Below, piece after piece: positions 42,796 through 52,680 of a DNA stretch of 64,000 bases (position 1 is its first letter; the number at the start of each line of letters is the position of its first letter). The translations under genes were made by a program, and so were the position numbers. The DNA is taken from positions 124,001 to 188,000 of the forward strand of contig NZ_JAXHMV010000012.1 of NCBI RefSeq assembly GCF_034521165.1, given 5' to 3'. A model generated the notes under the pieces. The model was not told where the DNA came from. It made no database searches and saw only the letters and a list, made by a program, of their open reading frames with translations. The stretch comes from Thiohalophilus sp. (lineage in GTDB: Bacteria > Pseudomonadota > Gammaproteobacteria > UBA6429 > Thiohalophilaceae).

Positions 42796-45351
42796 ATGAG
42801 CGAATTTGCCAAGGAAGTCCTCCCGATCAACATCGAGGAGGAGATGAAGCAGTCCTACCTGGACTATGCCATGAGTGTGATTGTCGGGCGCGCCCTGCCC
42901 GACGTGCGGGACGGCCTCAAGCCGGTTCACCGCCGTGTCCTGTACGCCATGCGCGAACTGGGCAATGACTGGAACAAACCCTATAAAAAGTCGGCCCGCG
43001 TGGTCGGTGATGTCATCGGTAAATACCATCCCCACGGCGACAGCGCGGTGTACGACACTATCGTGCGCATGGCCCAGCCCTTCTCGCTGCGTTACATGCT
43101 GGTCGACGGCCAGGGTAACTTCGGCTCGGTGGACGGCGACGCCCCGGCCGCCATGCGTTACACCGAAGTGCGCATGGCGAAGATCGCGCACGAACTGCTG
43201 GCGGATATCGAAAAAGAGACCGTCGATTACACCCTCAATTACGATGAAACCGAGTATGAGCCGGAGATTCTGCCGGCCCGCATTCCCAACCTGCTGGTCA
43301 ACGGTTCGGCCGGGATCGCGGTGGGCATGGCGACCAATATTCCGCCGCATAACCTGACCGAGGTGATCAACGCCACCCTGGCGATGATCGACAACCCCGA
43401 TATCACGATCCAGGAACTGATGGGCTACATTCCGGGGCCCGATTTTCCCACCGCCGGCATCATCAACGGCGCGCGCGGCATCGCCGAGGCCTATGCCACC
43501 GGTCGCGGCCGCATCTACGTGCGGGCACGTACCGAAGTCGAAGAGATGGCCAACGGCCGTCAGCGCATCGTGGTCAACGAGCTGCCCTACCAGGTCAACA
43601 AGGCGCGCCTGCTGGAGCGCATCGCCGAACTGGTCAAGGAAAAGAAAATCGAGGGTATCAGCGAGCTGCGCGACGAATCGGACAAGGAAGGCATGCGCGT
43701 GGTGATCGAACTGCGTCGCGGCGAGGTGGTCGAGGTGATGCTCAACAACCTCTATCAGCACACCCAGATGCAGACCGTGTTCGGCATCAACATGGTGGCG
43801 CTGGTCGAAGGCCAGCCGCAGCTGCTCAATCTGCATCAGATCCTGGCGGCGTTCATCCGCCATCGCCGCGAGGTGGTGACCCGCCGTACCGTGTTCGATC
43901 TACGCAAGGCGCGCGAGAAGGCCCATGTGCGCGAAGGCCTGGCCATTGCGCTGGCCAACATCGATCAGATCATTGCTCTGATCAAGGCGGCCAAAAATCC
44001 GGCCGAAGCCAAGGAACAGTTGATGTCCACCCTGTGGGAGCCGGGCGTGGTCAACCAGATGCTGGAACGTACCGGCGCCGCGGCTTCGCGGCCGGAAGGG
44101 CTGGCACCTGAATTCGGCCTGGTCGAAGGGCGTTACCGCCTCTCCGATGCGCAGGCCCAGGCGATCCTGGACATGCGCCTGCACCGTCTGACCGGACTGG
44201 AACAGGACAAGATTCTCAACGAATACGAAGAGCTGCTCAAACAGATCGAGGAACTGCTCGCCATTCTGGCCAGCAGCGAACGGTTAATGCAGGTGATTCG
44301 TGATGAGCTGGCGGAAATGCGCGCTCAATACGGCGATGAACGGCGTACCGAAATCATCGCCAGCCAGGAAGATCTGACCATCGAGGACCTGATCACCGAA
44401 GAAGATGTGGTGGTAACGCTCTCTCACGAAGGTTATGCCAAGGCCCAACCGATTACGGCCTACACCTCGCAACGTCGAGGCGGCAAGGGTAAGGCAGCCA
44501 CGTCGGTCAAGGATGAGGACTTTATCGACAAACTGTTCGTGGCCAGCACCCACGACACGATTCTCTGTTTCTCCAGTCGCGGCAAGGTCTACTGGCTGAA
44601 GGTCTACGAACTGCCGCAGGCCGGGCGCACCGCACGCGGACGTCCCATTGTCAATCTGTTGCCGATGGAAGAGGGCGAGCGCATCAATGCGATTTTGCCG
44701 ATTCGCGAATACGCGGAAGGCCAGTTCATCTTCTTTGCCACCAGCAACGGCACCGTGAAGAAAACGCCATTGACCGATTTCTCCCGCCCGCGCGCCTCGG
44801 GCATTATCGCCATCGAGTTGCGCGAGGACGATCATCTGATCGGCGTGGAACTGACCCGCGGCGATCAGGATGTGTTGCTGTTCAGTAATGCCGGCAAGGC
44901 GATCCGTTTCAACGAGCAGGATGTGCGCGCCATGGGCCGCAGCTCGGTCGGCGTGCGCGGTATGAAGCTGCAATCGGAGCAGCATGTCATCTCGCTGATC
45001 ATCGCCAGCGAAGGTGACATCCTGACCGCCACCGAAAATGGTTACGGCAAGCGTACCGGGGTGGACGACTATCCCCGTCACGGTCGCGGCGGCCAGGGCG
45101 TCAAGTCGATCCAGACCAGCGAGCGTAACGGCGAAGTCATCGGCGCCGAACTGGTGGGTGAAGAAGATGAAATCATGCTCATCACCAGCCGCGGCACCCT
45201 GGTGCGCACCAAAGTCGACGAAGTCTCGATCATGGGCCGCAACACCCAGGGCGTGAAACTGATCAGCCTCGGCGAAGGCGAAAAACTTTCCGGCATCGAA
45301 AGAATCGCCAAGATCAGTGACGAGGAACGAGTGACGAGTGACGAGGAATAA
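42796..45351 (+). CDS. gyrA: DNA gyrase subunit A
   Basis: Introduces negative supercoils with GyrB. The breakage-reunion domain has catalytic Tyr122 (AAMRYTEVRM). The quinolone-determining positions read GDSAVYD, with Ser83 and Asp87 as in sensitive E. coli. The GyrA-box QRRGGKG lies in the C-terminal beta-pinwheel. The final residues SDEERVTSDEE and the stop codon are entirely a GACGAG-type heptad repeat. This gives an acidic tail of repeat origin, at the place where acidic GyrA tails regulate activity in other bacteria. Confidence 0.97.
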   Translation: MSEFAKEVLPINIEEEMKQSYLDYAMSVIVGRALPDVRDGLKPVHRRVLYAMRELGNDWNKPYKKSARVVGDVIGKYHPHGDSAVYDTIVRMAQPFSLRYMLVDGQGNFGSVDGDAPAAMRYTEVRMAKIAHELLADIEKETVDYTLNYDETEYEPEILPARIPNLLVNGSAGIAVGMATNIPPHNLTEVINATLAMIDNPDITIQELMGYIPGPDFPTAGIINGARGIAEAYATGRGRIYVRARTEVEEMANGRQRIVVNELPYQVNKARLLERIAELVKEKKIEGISELRDESDKEGMRVVIELRRGEVVEVMLNNLYQHTQMQTVFGINMVALVEGQPQLLNLHQILAAFIRHRREVVTRRTVFDLRKAREKAHVREGLAIALANIDQIIALIKAAKNPAEAKEQLMSTLWEPGVVNQMLERTGAAASRPEGLAPEFGLVEGRYRLSDAQAQAILDMRLHRLTGLEQDKILNEYEELLKQIEELLAILASSERLMQVIRDELAEMRAQYGDERRTEIIASQEDLTIEDLITEEDVVVTLSHEGYAKAQPITAYTSQRRGGKGKAATSVKDEDFIDKLFVASTHDTILCFSSRGKVYWLKVYELPQAGRTARGRPIVNLLPMEEGERINAILPIREYAEGQFIFFATSNGTVKKTPLTDFSRPRASGIIAIELREDDHLIGVELTRGDQDVLLFSNAGKAIRFNEQDVRAMGRSSVGVRGMKLQSEQHVISLIIASEGDILTATENGYGKRTGVDDYPRHGRGGQGVKSIQTSERNGEVIGAELVGEEDEIMLITSRGTLVRTKVDEVSIMGRNTQGVKLISLGEGEKLSGIERIAKISDEERVTSDEE

Positions 45352-45395
45352 CCAGCGAGTCGCCGGTCCTCGTTACTCGTCACTCGTACCTCGGC
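45317..45395. repeat. GACGAG heptad inverted repeat at the gyrA 3' end
   Basis: AGTGACGAGGAACGAGTGACGAGTGACGAGG (45317-45347) lies inside the gyrA coding sequence and is mirrored by CCTCGTTACTCGTCACTCGTACCTCGG (45367-45393) around a short centre with GCGAGTCGCC. It can form a long hairpin just at the stop codon. Confidence 0.88.
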
Positions 45396-45469
45396 CCTTG
45401 TCGAACAGAATATGAAAACAGCGAAAAACAGGTAAAACGTTTCCAAGTAATCAAATATCAGGAGTTTGT

Positions 45470-46552
45470 ATGAATCGTGTATTTAATTTCAGCGCCGGTC
45501 CGGCGATGTTGCCCCAGGAAGTCCTGGAGCGCGCTCGCGAGGAAATGCTTGACTGGCACGGTACCGGTATGTCGGTGATGGAGATGAGCCATCGCGGCAA
45601 GGAGTTCATGTCAATTGCCGAGAAAGCCAGCAGTGATCTGCGTGAGCTGATGGCGATTCCGGAGAATTACGAGATTCTGTTTTTACAGGGCGGCGCCAGC
45701 AGCCAGTTCGCCATGGTGCCGATGAACCTGCTGCGTGGTAAAACCAAAGCCGACTACATTAACACCGGGGCCTGGTCGAAAAAGGCCATTGGTGAAGCGA
45801 AAAAATTCTGCGACGTCAACCTGGCGGCGACCACCGAAGCCGACGGTTTCTCCAGTGCGCCAGAGCAAAAAGATCTGCAATTGAGCGGTGATGCCGCCTA
45901 TATGCATTACACCCCCAACGAAACCATCGGCGGGGTGGAGTTCAACTACATTCCCGAGACCGGCGATGTGCCGCTGGTGGCGGACATGTCCTCGACGATT
46001 CTGTCACGGCCCATCGATGTGTCGAAATACGGCGTGATCTACGCCGGCGCGCAGAAGAACATCGGCCCGGCCGGTCTGACCGTGGTCATCGTGCGCAAGG
46101 ATCTGATCGGCGAGACGCTGGATAAAACCCCGGCCATGTTCGATTATCAGGTGCATGCCGAAAATGACTCCATGGCCAATACCCCGCCGACCTACGGCTG
46201 GTACCTGGCCGGGCTGGTGTTCGAATGGCTGAAAGAGAAGGGCGGTCTGGAAGGCATGGCCGAGATCAACAAACGCAAGTCGGACAAACTGTATAACGCG
46301 ATCGACAGTTCCGACTTTTATGCCAACCCGGTCAAGCCCGACTGCCGTTCGTGGATGAACGTGCCGTTTATCCTGGCCAATCCCGAACTGGACAAGACCT
46401 TCCTCGAGGAAGCCGCCAAACAGGGACTGACCAGCCTGAAAGGCCACCGCTCCGTCGGCGGCATGCGCGCCAGCATCTACAACGCCATGCCCGAAGCCGG
46501 CGTCGATACCCTGGTCGAGTTCATGGCCGACTTCGAAAAGCGACATGGCTAA
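45470..46552 (+). CDS. serC: Phosphoserine aminotransferase
   Basis: PLP enzyme transferring an amino group from glutamate in serine (and pyridoxal) synthesis. A full-length 360-residue protein: NFSAGPAMLPQEVLE start, GTGMSVMEMSHRGKEF, FLQGGASSQFAMVPMNL, and the PLP lysine in YAGAQKNIGPAGL. AGGAG precedes the ATG. It opens the serine/aromatic block downstream of gyrA, as in Pseudomonas. Confidence 0.96.
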   Translation: MNRVFNFSAGPAMLPQEVLERAREEMLDWHGTGMSVMEMSHRGKEFMSIAEKASSDLRELMAIPENYEILFLQGGASSQFAMVPMNLLRGKTKADYINTGAWSKKAIGEAKKFCDVNLAATTEADGFSSAPEQKDLQLSGDAAYMHYTPNETIGGVEFNYIPETGDVPLVADMSSTILSRPIDVSKYGVIYAGAQKNIGPAGLTVVIVRKDLIGETLDKTPAMFDYQVHAENDSMANTPPTYGWYLAGLVFEWLKEKGGLEGMAEINKRKSDKLYNAIDSSDFYANPVKPDCRSWMNVPFILANPELDKTFLEEAAKQGLTSLKGHRSVGGMRASIYNAMPEAGVDTLVEFMADFEKRHG

Positions 46553-46558
46553 AAAAAC

Positions 46559-46760
46559 AGTAACGAGGGACGAGTAACGAGTTACGAGGTGATTTTGCAG
46601 GAGCTGATTTTATATCACCCCTCCCTGACCCTCCCCTTGAAGGGGAGGGGATGTCCTGCAAATAGCACGATCAGTCCCCCTCCCACAGGGAGGGGGTTAG
46701 GGGGAGGGGATAAATAAACACTCGGCGCTCGTAACTCGTCCCTCGGCCCTGAGATATAGG
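46559..46760. repeat. GACGAG heptads flanking CCCTCCC hairpins between serC and serA
   Basis: ACGAGGGACGAGTAACGAGTTACGAGG (46562-46588) is mirrored by CTCGTAACTCGTCCCTCGG (46729-46747). Inside lie CCCTCCCCTTGAAGGGGAGGG (46629-46649) and CCCCCTCCCACAGGGAGGGGG (46676-46696). The 275-base gap has no gene. Same composition as the gap at 39728-39944, in a different order. Confidence 0.85.
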
Positions 46761-46827
46761 TTCCAGGTAAAATATTAAGTATTCAAGATACACAGCAACA
46801 GACAACAAAAGGTAATCAATCCGTCCT

Positions 46828-47994
46828 ATGTATAAGGTTCTGACATTGAATAACATCTCGCTGGCCGGTCTGGAACGGCTGCCGCGGGACAAGTATGAAA
46901 TCGCCTCCGAGATCAGCCATCCCGATGCCATTCTGGTGCGCTCGGCGAAGATGCACGACATGGAAGTGCCGACCAGCCTCAAGGCCATCGGCCGGGCCGG
47001 GGCGGGGGTGAATAACATTCCGGTCGACAAGATGTCGGATCAGGGGATTGCGGTGTTCAACGCCCCCGGCGCCAACGCCAATGCGGTCAAGGAACTGGTA
47101 CTGGCCGGCATGCTGATGGGTTGCCGTAATATCGGTCCGGCCTGGGATTTTGCCCGTTCGGTGGAAGGTTCCGATGCCGAGATCAACAAGGCCGTGGAAG
47201 CCGGCAAGAAAAACTTCGGCGGTTTCGAGTTGCCCGGCCGGACCCTGGGCGTGGTCGGACTGGGCGCCATCGGCCGCAATGTCGCCAACATGGCTTTGCA
47301 ACTGGGCATGCGGGTGGTCGGGTTCGATCCGGGTATTACCGTGGAAGGCGCCTGGCAGCTCTCTTCGGAGGTGGAAAAAGCCGCGAGCATGGATGAACTG
47401 GCTGCCAAGTCAGACTTTATTACATTCCATGTCCCGCTGATCGATGCGACAAAGAATATGATCAATGCCGAGCGGCTCAAATTGATGCGCGATGGCGTGA
47501 TCATTCTCAACTTTGCGCGCAATGGCATTGTCGATGACGAGGCCGTCAGCGCCGCGATCAAATCCGGCAAGGTCTATGCCTATATTTGCGATTTCCCCAG
47601 CAATCTGCTGAAACATCATGAGCGTGTCATTACCCTGCCGCATCTGGGCGCCTCCACCGTCGAGGCGGAAGACAACTGCGCCATCATGGTGGCCGAACAG
47701 GTGCGCGATTATCTCGAGCACGGCAATATTCGCAATTCGGTGAACTTCCCCGAGGTCTACATGGAACGTACCGAAGGCCAGCGCATTGCCATAGTGAACC
47801 GCAATGAACCGAACATGGTCGGGCAGATCACAGGTGTTCTGGCCACACAAAACCTGAACATCGTGGATATGATCAATAAATCAAAGGGCAACCTGGCCTA
47901 TAATCTGATCGACATCGATGGCAACGTGGACGAGGGCCATCGCGATAAACTCACCGCGATAAGCGGTGTGTTGAAAGTGCGTTTTATCGACTAA
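46828..47994 (+). CDS. serA: D-3-phosphoglycerate dehydrogenase (short ACT form)
   Basis: First enzyme of serine synthesis. A 388-residue protein: substrate domain with GRAGAGVNNIPVD, NAD-binding LGVVGLGAIGRNVA, catalytic NFARNGIVDD and PHLGASTVEAEDNCA, and a C-terminal ACT domain (about 315-388, NEPNMVGQITGVLA) that may bind serine. It lacks the 525-residue form's intervening domain. Next to serC it completes two of the three serine-pathway steps. Confidence 0.94.
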   Translation: MYKVLTLNNISLAGLERLPRDKYEIASEISHPDAILVRSAKMHDMEVPTSLKAIGRAGAGVNNIPVDKMSDQGIAVFNAPGANANAVKELVLAGMLMGCRNIGPAWDFARSVEGSDAEINKAVEAGKKNFGGFELPGRTLGVVGLGAIGRNVANMALQLGMRVVGFDPGITVEGAWQLSSEVEKAASMDELAAKSDFITFHVPLIDATKNMINAERLKLMRDGVIILNFARNGIVDDEAVSAAIKSGKVYAYICDFPSNLLKHHERVITLPHLGASTVEAEDNCAIMVAEQVRDYLEHGNIRNSVNFPEVYMERTEGQRIAIVNRNEPNMVGQITGVLATQNLNIVDMINKSKGNLAYNLIDIDGNVDEGHRDKLTAISGVLKVRFID

Positions 47995-48023
47995 TCTTGA
48001 TCGATAACTATCAGGAAAAGCGA

Positions 48024-49100
48024 GTGAGCGACGATCTCCAGAAATTGCGCCAGCACATCGACGAACTGGATGAACAGATCCAGACGCTGATCAGCGAACG
48101 CGCACGTCTTGCCGAGGAGGTCGCCCGCACCAAGCAGGCCAATGGCGATGACGTGTTCTATCGTGCCGAGCGTGAAGCTCAGGTCCTGCGCAATGTGATG
48201 CAGCGTAATCAGGGGCCGCTGGGTAACGAGGAAATGGCGCGGCTGTTTCGCGAGATTATGTCCGCCTGTCTCGCGCTCGAGCGGATTATGAACATCGCCT
48301 TCCTGGGGCCGGAAGGTACTTTCACCCAGGCCGCGGCGCTGAAACACTTCGGTCATTCGGTGCAGACCCTGCCGTTGGCCACCATTGGCGATGTATTTCG
48401 CGAAGTGGAGTCCGGCACGGCTTCCTACGGTGTCGTCCCGGTGGAAAATTCCATCGAGGGGGTGATCAATCATACCCTGGATGAATTCATGACCTCGTCC
48501 CTGTCGATTTGCGGCGAGGTGGAGCTGCGAATTCATCATCACCTGTTGAGCAAAGCGGCCGGGATTGATGATATCCGCAAGGTCTATTCCCATCGCCAGT
48601 CGCTGGCCCAGTGCCGCAAATGGCTCGACTCGCACCTGTCCGAGGTCGAACAGGTCGATGTCAGCAGCAACGCGGAGGCCGCGCGCCTGGCCAGTGCCGA
48701 TCCGGCCTCGGCCGCGATTGCCGGCGAAAGCGCGGCGGACATTTACGAACTCGATTACCTGGCGAAAAATATCGAGGACCATCCGGAGAACACCACCCGC
48801 TTTCTGGTGGTCGGCCGGCGAGCCACGCCGCCCAGCGGTAACGACAAAACCTCGATGCTGGTGTATACCCGCAATCGGCCGGGCGCGCTGTATGGCATGC
48901 TGGAACCGTTTGCCAAGCACGATATTTCTATGTCACGCATCGAATCCCGTCCCTCTCGCCAGGGCATGTGGAATTACGCGTTTTTCATCGACATCGAAGG
49001 TCATATCGACGACAGCAACGTCAGCCAGGCGATCCGGGAACTGGATGAAACCGCCAGCATGGTCAAGGTGCTCGGGTCCTATCCGCGCGCCGTGTTGTAG
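48024..49100 (+). CDS. pheA: Chorismate mutase / prephenate dehydratase (P-protein)
   Basis: Bifunctional enzyme of phenylalanine synthesis. An N-terminal AroQ mutase (residues 1-90) is followed by a dehydratase domain (IAFLGPEGTFTQAAA, VPVENSIEGVINHTLD, NTTRFLVV) and a C-terminal ACT domain (NRPGALYGMLEPFAKHDISM, ESRPSR) for phenylalanine feedback. I prefer the GTG at 48024, preceded by AGGAAAAG, over a TTG at 47997. The TTCTGAG heptad array begins directly after the stop. Confidence 0.94.
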   Translation: MSDDLQKLRQHIDELDEQIQTLISERARLAEEVARTKQANGDDVFYRAEREAQVLRNVMQRNQGPLGNEEMARLFREIMSACLALERIMNIAFLGPEGTFTQAAALKHFGHSVQTLPLATIGDVFREVESGTASYGVVPVENSIEGVINHTLDEFMTSSLSICGEVELRIHHHLLSKAAGIDDIRKVYSHRQSLAQCRKWLDSHLSEVEQVDVSSNAEAARLASADPASAAIAGESAADIYELDYLAKNIEDHPENTTRFLVVGRRATPPSGNDKTSMLVYTRNRPGALYGMLEPFAKHDISMSRIESRPSRQGMWNYAFFIDIEGHIDDSNVSQAIRELDETASMVKVLGSYPRAVL

Positions 49101-49101
49101 T

Positions 49102-49275
49102 TCTGAGTTCTGAGTTCTTAGTTCTTAGTTCTTAGTTCTTAGTTCTGAGCACTTAGAACTAAGAACTAAGAACTGTTTGTCGTAGGAGCGGCTTAGCCGC
49201 GATTCGGGAAAAGAGGCACGACGGTCGCCGATGAAATCGCCTCCCACAAGGCCCTTCGGGCAGTTTCTAGGGCCT
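49102..49275. repeat. TTCTTAG heptad hairpin plus REP-like palindrome after pheA
   Basis: TTCTGAG/TTCTTAG heptads (49101-49147, seven copies) are mirrored by ACTTAGA/ACTAAGA units (49150-49174). A REP-like GTAGGAGCGGCTTAGCCGCGATTCGGG element follows at 49182-49251, then CTAGGRCC-type units to about 49291. The gap before hisC contains no gene. Confidence 0.88.
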
Positions 49276-49334
49276 AGATACTAGGACCTGGTCACTGGTT
49301 TACAATACCGCACATTATTTTGAGTTATGTACAC

Positions 49335-50468
49335 ATGATGGCATTTGCACAACAAGTTGATGTCTGTGATCTGGCTGCCCCGGGCGTCCGTGAGCTGACG
49401 CCGTACCAGCCGGGCAAGCCCATCGAGGAACTGGAGCGTGAGTACGGTTTGTCGGGGGTTATCAAGCTGGCCTCGAATGAAAATCCGCTGGGTCCGTCGC
49501 CGGATGTATTAAGATCGATCAGTGATAATCTGAGTGAGCTGAGTCGCTATCCGGATGGTAACGGTTTTGTTCTCAAGCAGGCCTTGTGCAAGCGTTTCGA
49601 TCTCGAACCGGGGCAGATTACGCTGGGTAACGGTTCCAATGATGTGCTGGAACTGATCGCCCGGGCTTTTGTGACGCCGGACAATGAAGTTATTTTTTCG
49701 CAACACGCCTTTGCCGTCTATCCGCTGGTGACCCGCGCTATCGGTGCCAGAGCGGTGGTGACACCGGCCAGAGCCTGGGGGCATGATCTCGATGCGATGC
49801 GCGAGGCGATCACAGGGCGCACGCGACTGATTTTTATCGCCAATCCGAATAACCCGACCGGCACCTGGCTCTCGAAACAGGCATTACAGGATTTTTTAGA
49901 ACAGATTCCGCCGCATGTGCTGGTGGTACTGGACGAGGCCTATTTTGAATATGCCTCCGATCCGGTGATGGGACTGGCGCAATATCCCGATGGCCTGCAA
50001 TGGCTGGATGAGTTTCCCAATCTGATTGTGACCCGGACTTTCTCCAAGGCCTACGGCCTGGCCGGCTTGCGAGTCGGTTATGCCGTTTCACATGGCGATG
50101 TCGCGGATTATCTCAATCGCGTTCGCCAGCCGTTCAATGTCAATCATCTGGCTCTCGCCGCGGCCGCCACGGCGTTGACGGACACGACCCATCTGCAGCG
50201 CAGCGTCGCGCTCAATGCCGCCGGGCTGAAACAATTTTATGCGGCGTTCGAGCGGCTGGGACTGGATTATATTCCCTCGGCAGGCAATTTTGTGACCGTG
50301 AAGGTCGGTGCCGCCGCCGAGATCAACGAACAGTTATTACGCCGCGGGATTATCGTGCGTCCGGTAGCCAATTACGAACTGCCGGAACATCTGCGGATCT
50401 CGGTGGGAAGCGAGAAGGAAAACCAGCGCTGCATCGAGGCACTGGAAGCGATCCGGCAAACATCGTGA
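49335..50468 (+). CDS. hisC: Histidinol-phosphate / aromatic aminotransferase
   Basis: A 377-residue class-II PLP aminotransferase of the HisC2 type often found between pheA and tyrA. Motifs: KLASNENPLGPSP, GNGSNDVLELIARAF, ANPNNPTGTW, DEAYFEYA and the PLP lysine in RTFSKAYGLAGLRVGY. In this position it may transaminate aromatic keto acids as well as histidinol phosphate. The ATG at 49335 is chosen over a TTG at 49320; neither has a strong ribosome binding site. It overlaps tyrA by four bases. Confidence 0.93.
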   Translation: MMAFAQQVDVCDLAAPGVRELTPYQPGKPIEELEREYGLSGVIKLASNENPLGPSPDVLRSISDNLSELSRYPDGNGFVLKQALCKRFDLEPGQITLGNGSNDVLELIARAFVTPDNEVIFSQHAFAVYPLVTRAIGARAVVTPARAWGHDLDAMREAITGRTRLIFIANPNNPTGTWLSKQALQDFLEQIPPHVLVVLDEAYFEYASDPVMGLAQYPDGLQWLDEFPNLIVTRTFSKAYGLAGLRVGYAVSHGDVADYLNRVRQPFNVNHLALAAAATALTDTTHLQRSVALNAAGLKQFYAAFERLGLDYIPSAGNFVTVKVGAAAEINEQLLRRGIIVRPVANYELPEHLRISVGSEKENQRCIEALEAIRQTS

Positions 50469-51340
50469 CAGGGCATCCCGTGATCATTAATCAACTGACC
50501 CTCATCGGCGTTGGCCTCATTGGCGGCTCGCTGGCCCGGGCATTACGCCGGGCCAATGCGGCGACCACGCTGATCGGTGCCGGTCGCCATCGCGAACAAC
50601 TGGAGATTGCGCGCAAGCTGGGGGTGGTGGATGCGGTAGAAACCGATCTGGCCAAAGCCTGCCAGGGTTCGGATGTGATCGTGCTGGCCGTGCCGCTGGG
50701 TGCCATACGCCCGGTATTGGAACAGATTGCACCGGCAGTTCGGGAAAACACGATTATCACCGATGTGGGGAGTGCCAAGGCCAGTGTGGTCGCTGACGTC
50801 GAGCAGATATTTGGCGACCTTCCGGCCAATTTTGTGCCGGGCCATCCCATCGCCGGCACCGAACAGAGCGGGGTGGAAGCCTCGTTCGCGGAGCTGTTCG
50901 ACCAGCGCCGGGTGATCCTCACCCCCGGCGCCACCACAAGCCCGGCGGCCGTGCAAACCGTCCGCCGGCTCTGGGAAGCGGCCGGTGCCGAGGTGATCGA
51001 GATGAGCGTGGCCCACCATGACGCCGTACTGGCCGCCACCAGCCACCTGCCGCACATGCTGGCCTACGCGCTGGTCGATAGCCTGGCCCGCCAGGATGAC
51101 AGCCGGGAGATCTTCGATTATGCTGCCGGCGGTTTTCGCGACTTCACCCGCATCGCCTCCAGCGATCCGCAAATGTGGCACGACATCTGTCTGGCCAACC
51201 GCGATGCGCTGGTCGAAAGTCTGGAATGCTTCACCGCCGATTTACAGACCCTGACCGAGGCGATACGCCGCCAGGACAGCCAACGATTGCTCGAAATCTT
51301 CCGCCACGCCAAGCAGCGGCGGGATGATTTCTGCCAGTGA
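50465..51340 (+). CDS. tyrA: Prephenate dehydrogenase
   Basis: NAD(P)-dependent enzyme of tyrosine synthesis, 291 residues, no fused mutase. The dinucleotide-binding motif is TLIGVGLIGGSLARALR; other blocks are TDVGSAKASV, PGHPIAGTEQSGVEAS and LPHMLAYAL. The GTG start overlaps the hisC stop (GTGA). In Pseudomonas the equivalent is fused to aroA; here an O-antigen-ligase-like gene separates them. Confidence 0.95.
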   Translation: MTGHPVIINQLTLIGVGLIGGSLARALRRANAATTLIGAGRHREQLEIARKLGVVDAVETDLAKACQGSDVIVLAVPLGAIRPVLEQIAPAVRENTIITDVGSAKASVVADVEQIFGDLPANFVPGHPIAGTEQSGVEASFAELFDQRRVILTPGATTSPAAVQTVRRLWEAAGAEVIEMSVAHHDAVLAATSHLPHMLAYALVDSLARQDDSREIFDYAAGGFRDFTRIASSDPQMWHDICLANRDALVESLECFTADLQTLTEAIRRQDSQRLLEIFRHAKQRRDDFCQ

Positions 51341-51359
51341 CGGACAATTTGAAACGACC

Positions 51360-52658
51360 ATGATGTTATCCGCCCGTTTGGCCCCGCTTGCTCGCTATTT
51401 TCCGCTGGAACCGATGAGCCTCATTCGCCTGTGGGTACTGCTGTTTCCCATCGGCGTGATTTACGTGGAGCACTGGGCCAGTACCTTCTTTGGCCTGCTG
51501 ATACTCACCAGCCTGATCCTGTGGCCGATGAACCGGGCTTCCGCACCGAAACTTCATCACGAAGAAAAAGTACTGCTCTGGATTCTCGGGGCGTATTTCA
51601 TCGTCGCCATCCTGTCGATCACCGCCAATGGCTGGGATGATGCCGGCCAGAAGGCGCTGGGCAATGAACTGAAATTTTTGCTAATCATCCCCTTTTACCT
51701 GGTGGCCCGGCGATGCGAGGAGTTGTGGCGTTATCTGTGGATCGGTTCCTGGCTGGCGATTGTGGTGACCGTGGCATTCGGGCTGCACGAGCTGTATGTC
51801 CTTGATCGTCCGCGCGCTGTCGGGCCCTACAGTCCGCTACTGCTGGGGCCGGTGTTGTTGCTCATGGTTGTGTTGCAGTTACCCTGGCATCGATATCTTG
51901 CCCGCTATCACTGGCGTAATGCCATTAGCTTACTTATTGCACTGGCCGGCTTTTATATTGTTGTCATGTCCGGGGCGAGAAATGCCTATGTCGCATTACT
52001 GGTAATGAGTCTGATTGCCTTTGGCTATTATTTCAGAGCCCGCAATTCACTCCTTATTATCATCGCGACATGTATCCTGATGGTTGTGAGTTATTCTCAA
52101 GTCGATCTGGCGAAACATCGCGTCGATCAGGCGGTGAATGATGTAAGCAACTATGTGGGGTATATGATCGAAGATCCGGTCGGGCCGAATAAACACGCTA
52201 ACAGCAGCGCCGGTAAACGGATGGAAATGTGGCGGGCTTCGGTATTCGCTGCGGCCGAACAACCCTTGCTGGGAATTGGCCGTTATAATTTACATGACAA
52301 ATTAAAGCAATTTGCCAAAGAAGGGCGGATTCACAAGGCGGCAACACACCATGCGCATCCTCACAGTGTCTATTTCGAGGCCCTGGCGTCAAAAGGGATC
52401 CTGGGCCTGGCCGCGGTCCTGGTACTTTATCTGTATCCATTATATTTTTTCATACGCACGCGACAGGCTTCCCGGGAAAGCGCCTTTACCGGTATTTTGC
52501 TGTTGACCGCGATAATGGTGTTTTCCATTGCTGATTCGGCCCCGGTTTTTCACAATAATTACACGGCGGTATTTTTGACCTATCTGGCGGTGATTTTCGC
52601 CTGGCACAGCCACCAGATTCACAAGACAAACAAAACGGAATCCGTCAGCACGACCTGA
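51360..52658 (+). CDS. O-antigen ligase/polymerase-like membrane protein (WaaL/Wzy superfamily)
   Basis: A 432-residue polytopic inner-membrane protein with about ten to twelve helices and a large periplasmic loop (about 245-330) holding the family pattern GKRMEMWRASVFAAAEQPLLGIG and the HxH-type AHPHSVYFEALASKG, each shown as separate blocks. Such proteins ligate O-antigen to lipid A-core or polymerise glycans. The gene is more A+T-rich than its neighbours, particularly 51900-52600, and breaks the usual tyrA-aroA adjacency, so acquisition by transfer is plausible. It begins just after the tyrA stop; an upstream in-frame ATG at 51324 overlaps tyrA. Confidence 0.88.
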   Translation: MMLSARLAPLARYFPLEPMSLIRLWVLLFPIGVIYVEHWASTFFGLLILTSLILWPMNRASAPKLHHEEKVLLWILGAYFIVAILSITANGWDDAGQKALGNELKFLLIIPFYLVARRCEELWRYLWIGSWLAIVVTVAFGLHELYVLDRPRAVGPYSPLLLGPVLLLMVVLQLPWHRYLARYHWRNAISLLIALAGFYIVVMSGARNAYVALLVMSLIAFGYYFRARNSLLIIIATCILMVVSYSQVDLAKHRVDQAVNDVSNYVGYMIEDPVGPNKHANSSAGKRMEMWRASVFAAAEQPLLGIGRYNLHDKLKQFAKEGRIHKAATHHAHPHSVYFEALASKGILGLAAVLVLYLYPLYFFIRTRQASRESAFTGILLLTAIMVFSIADSAPVFHNNYTAVFLTYLAVIFAWHSHQIHKTNKTESVSTT

Positions 52659-52680
52659 TGCTGACGAAGATGAGCAGGAT

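Noticed and set aside
42754..43863. Minus-strand frame opposite the start of gyrA
   Set aside because: Shadow of gyrA; no conserved domain.
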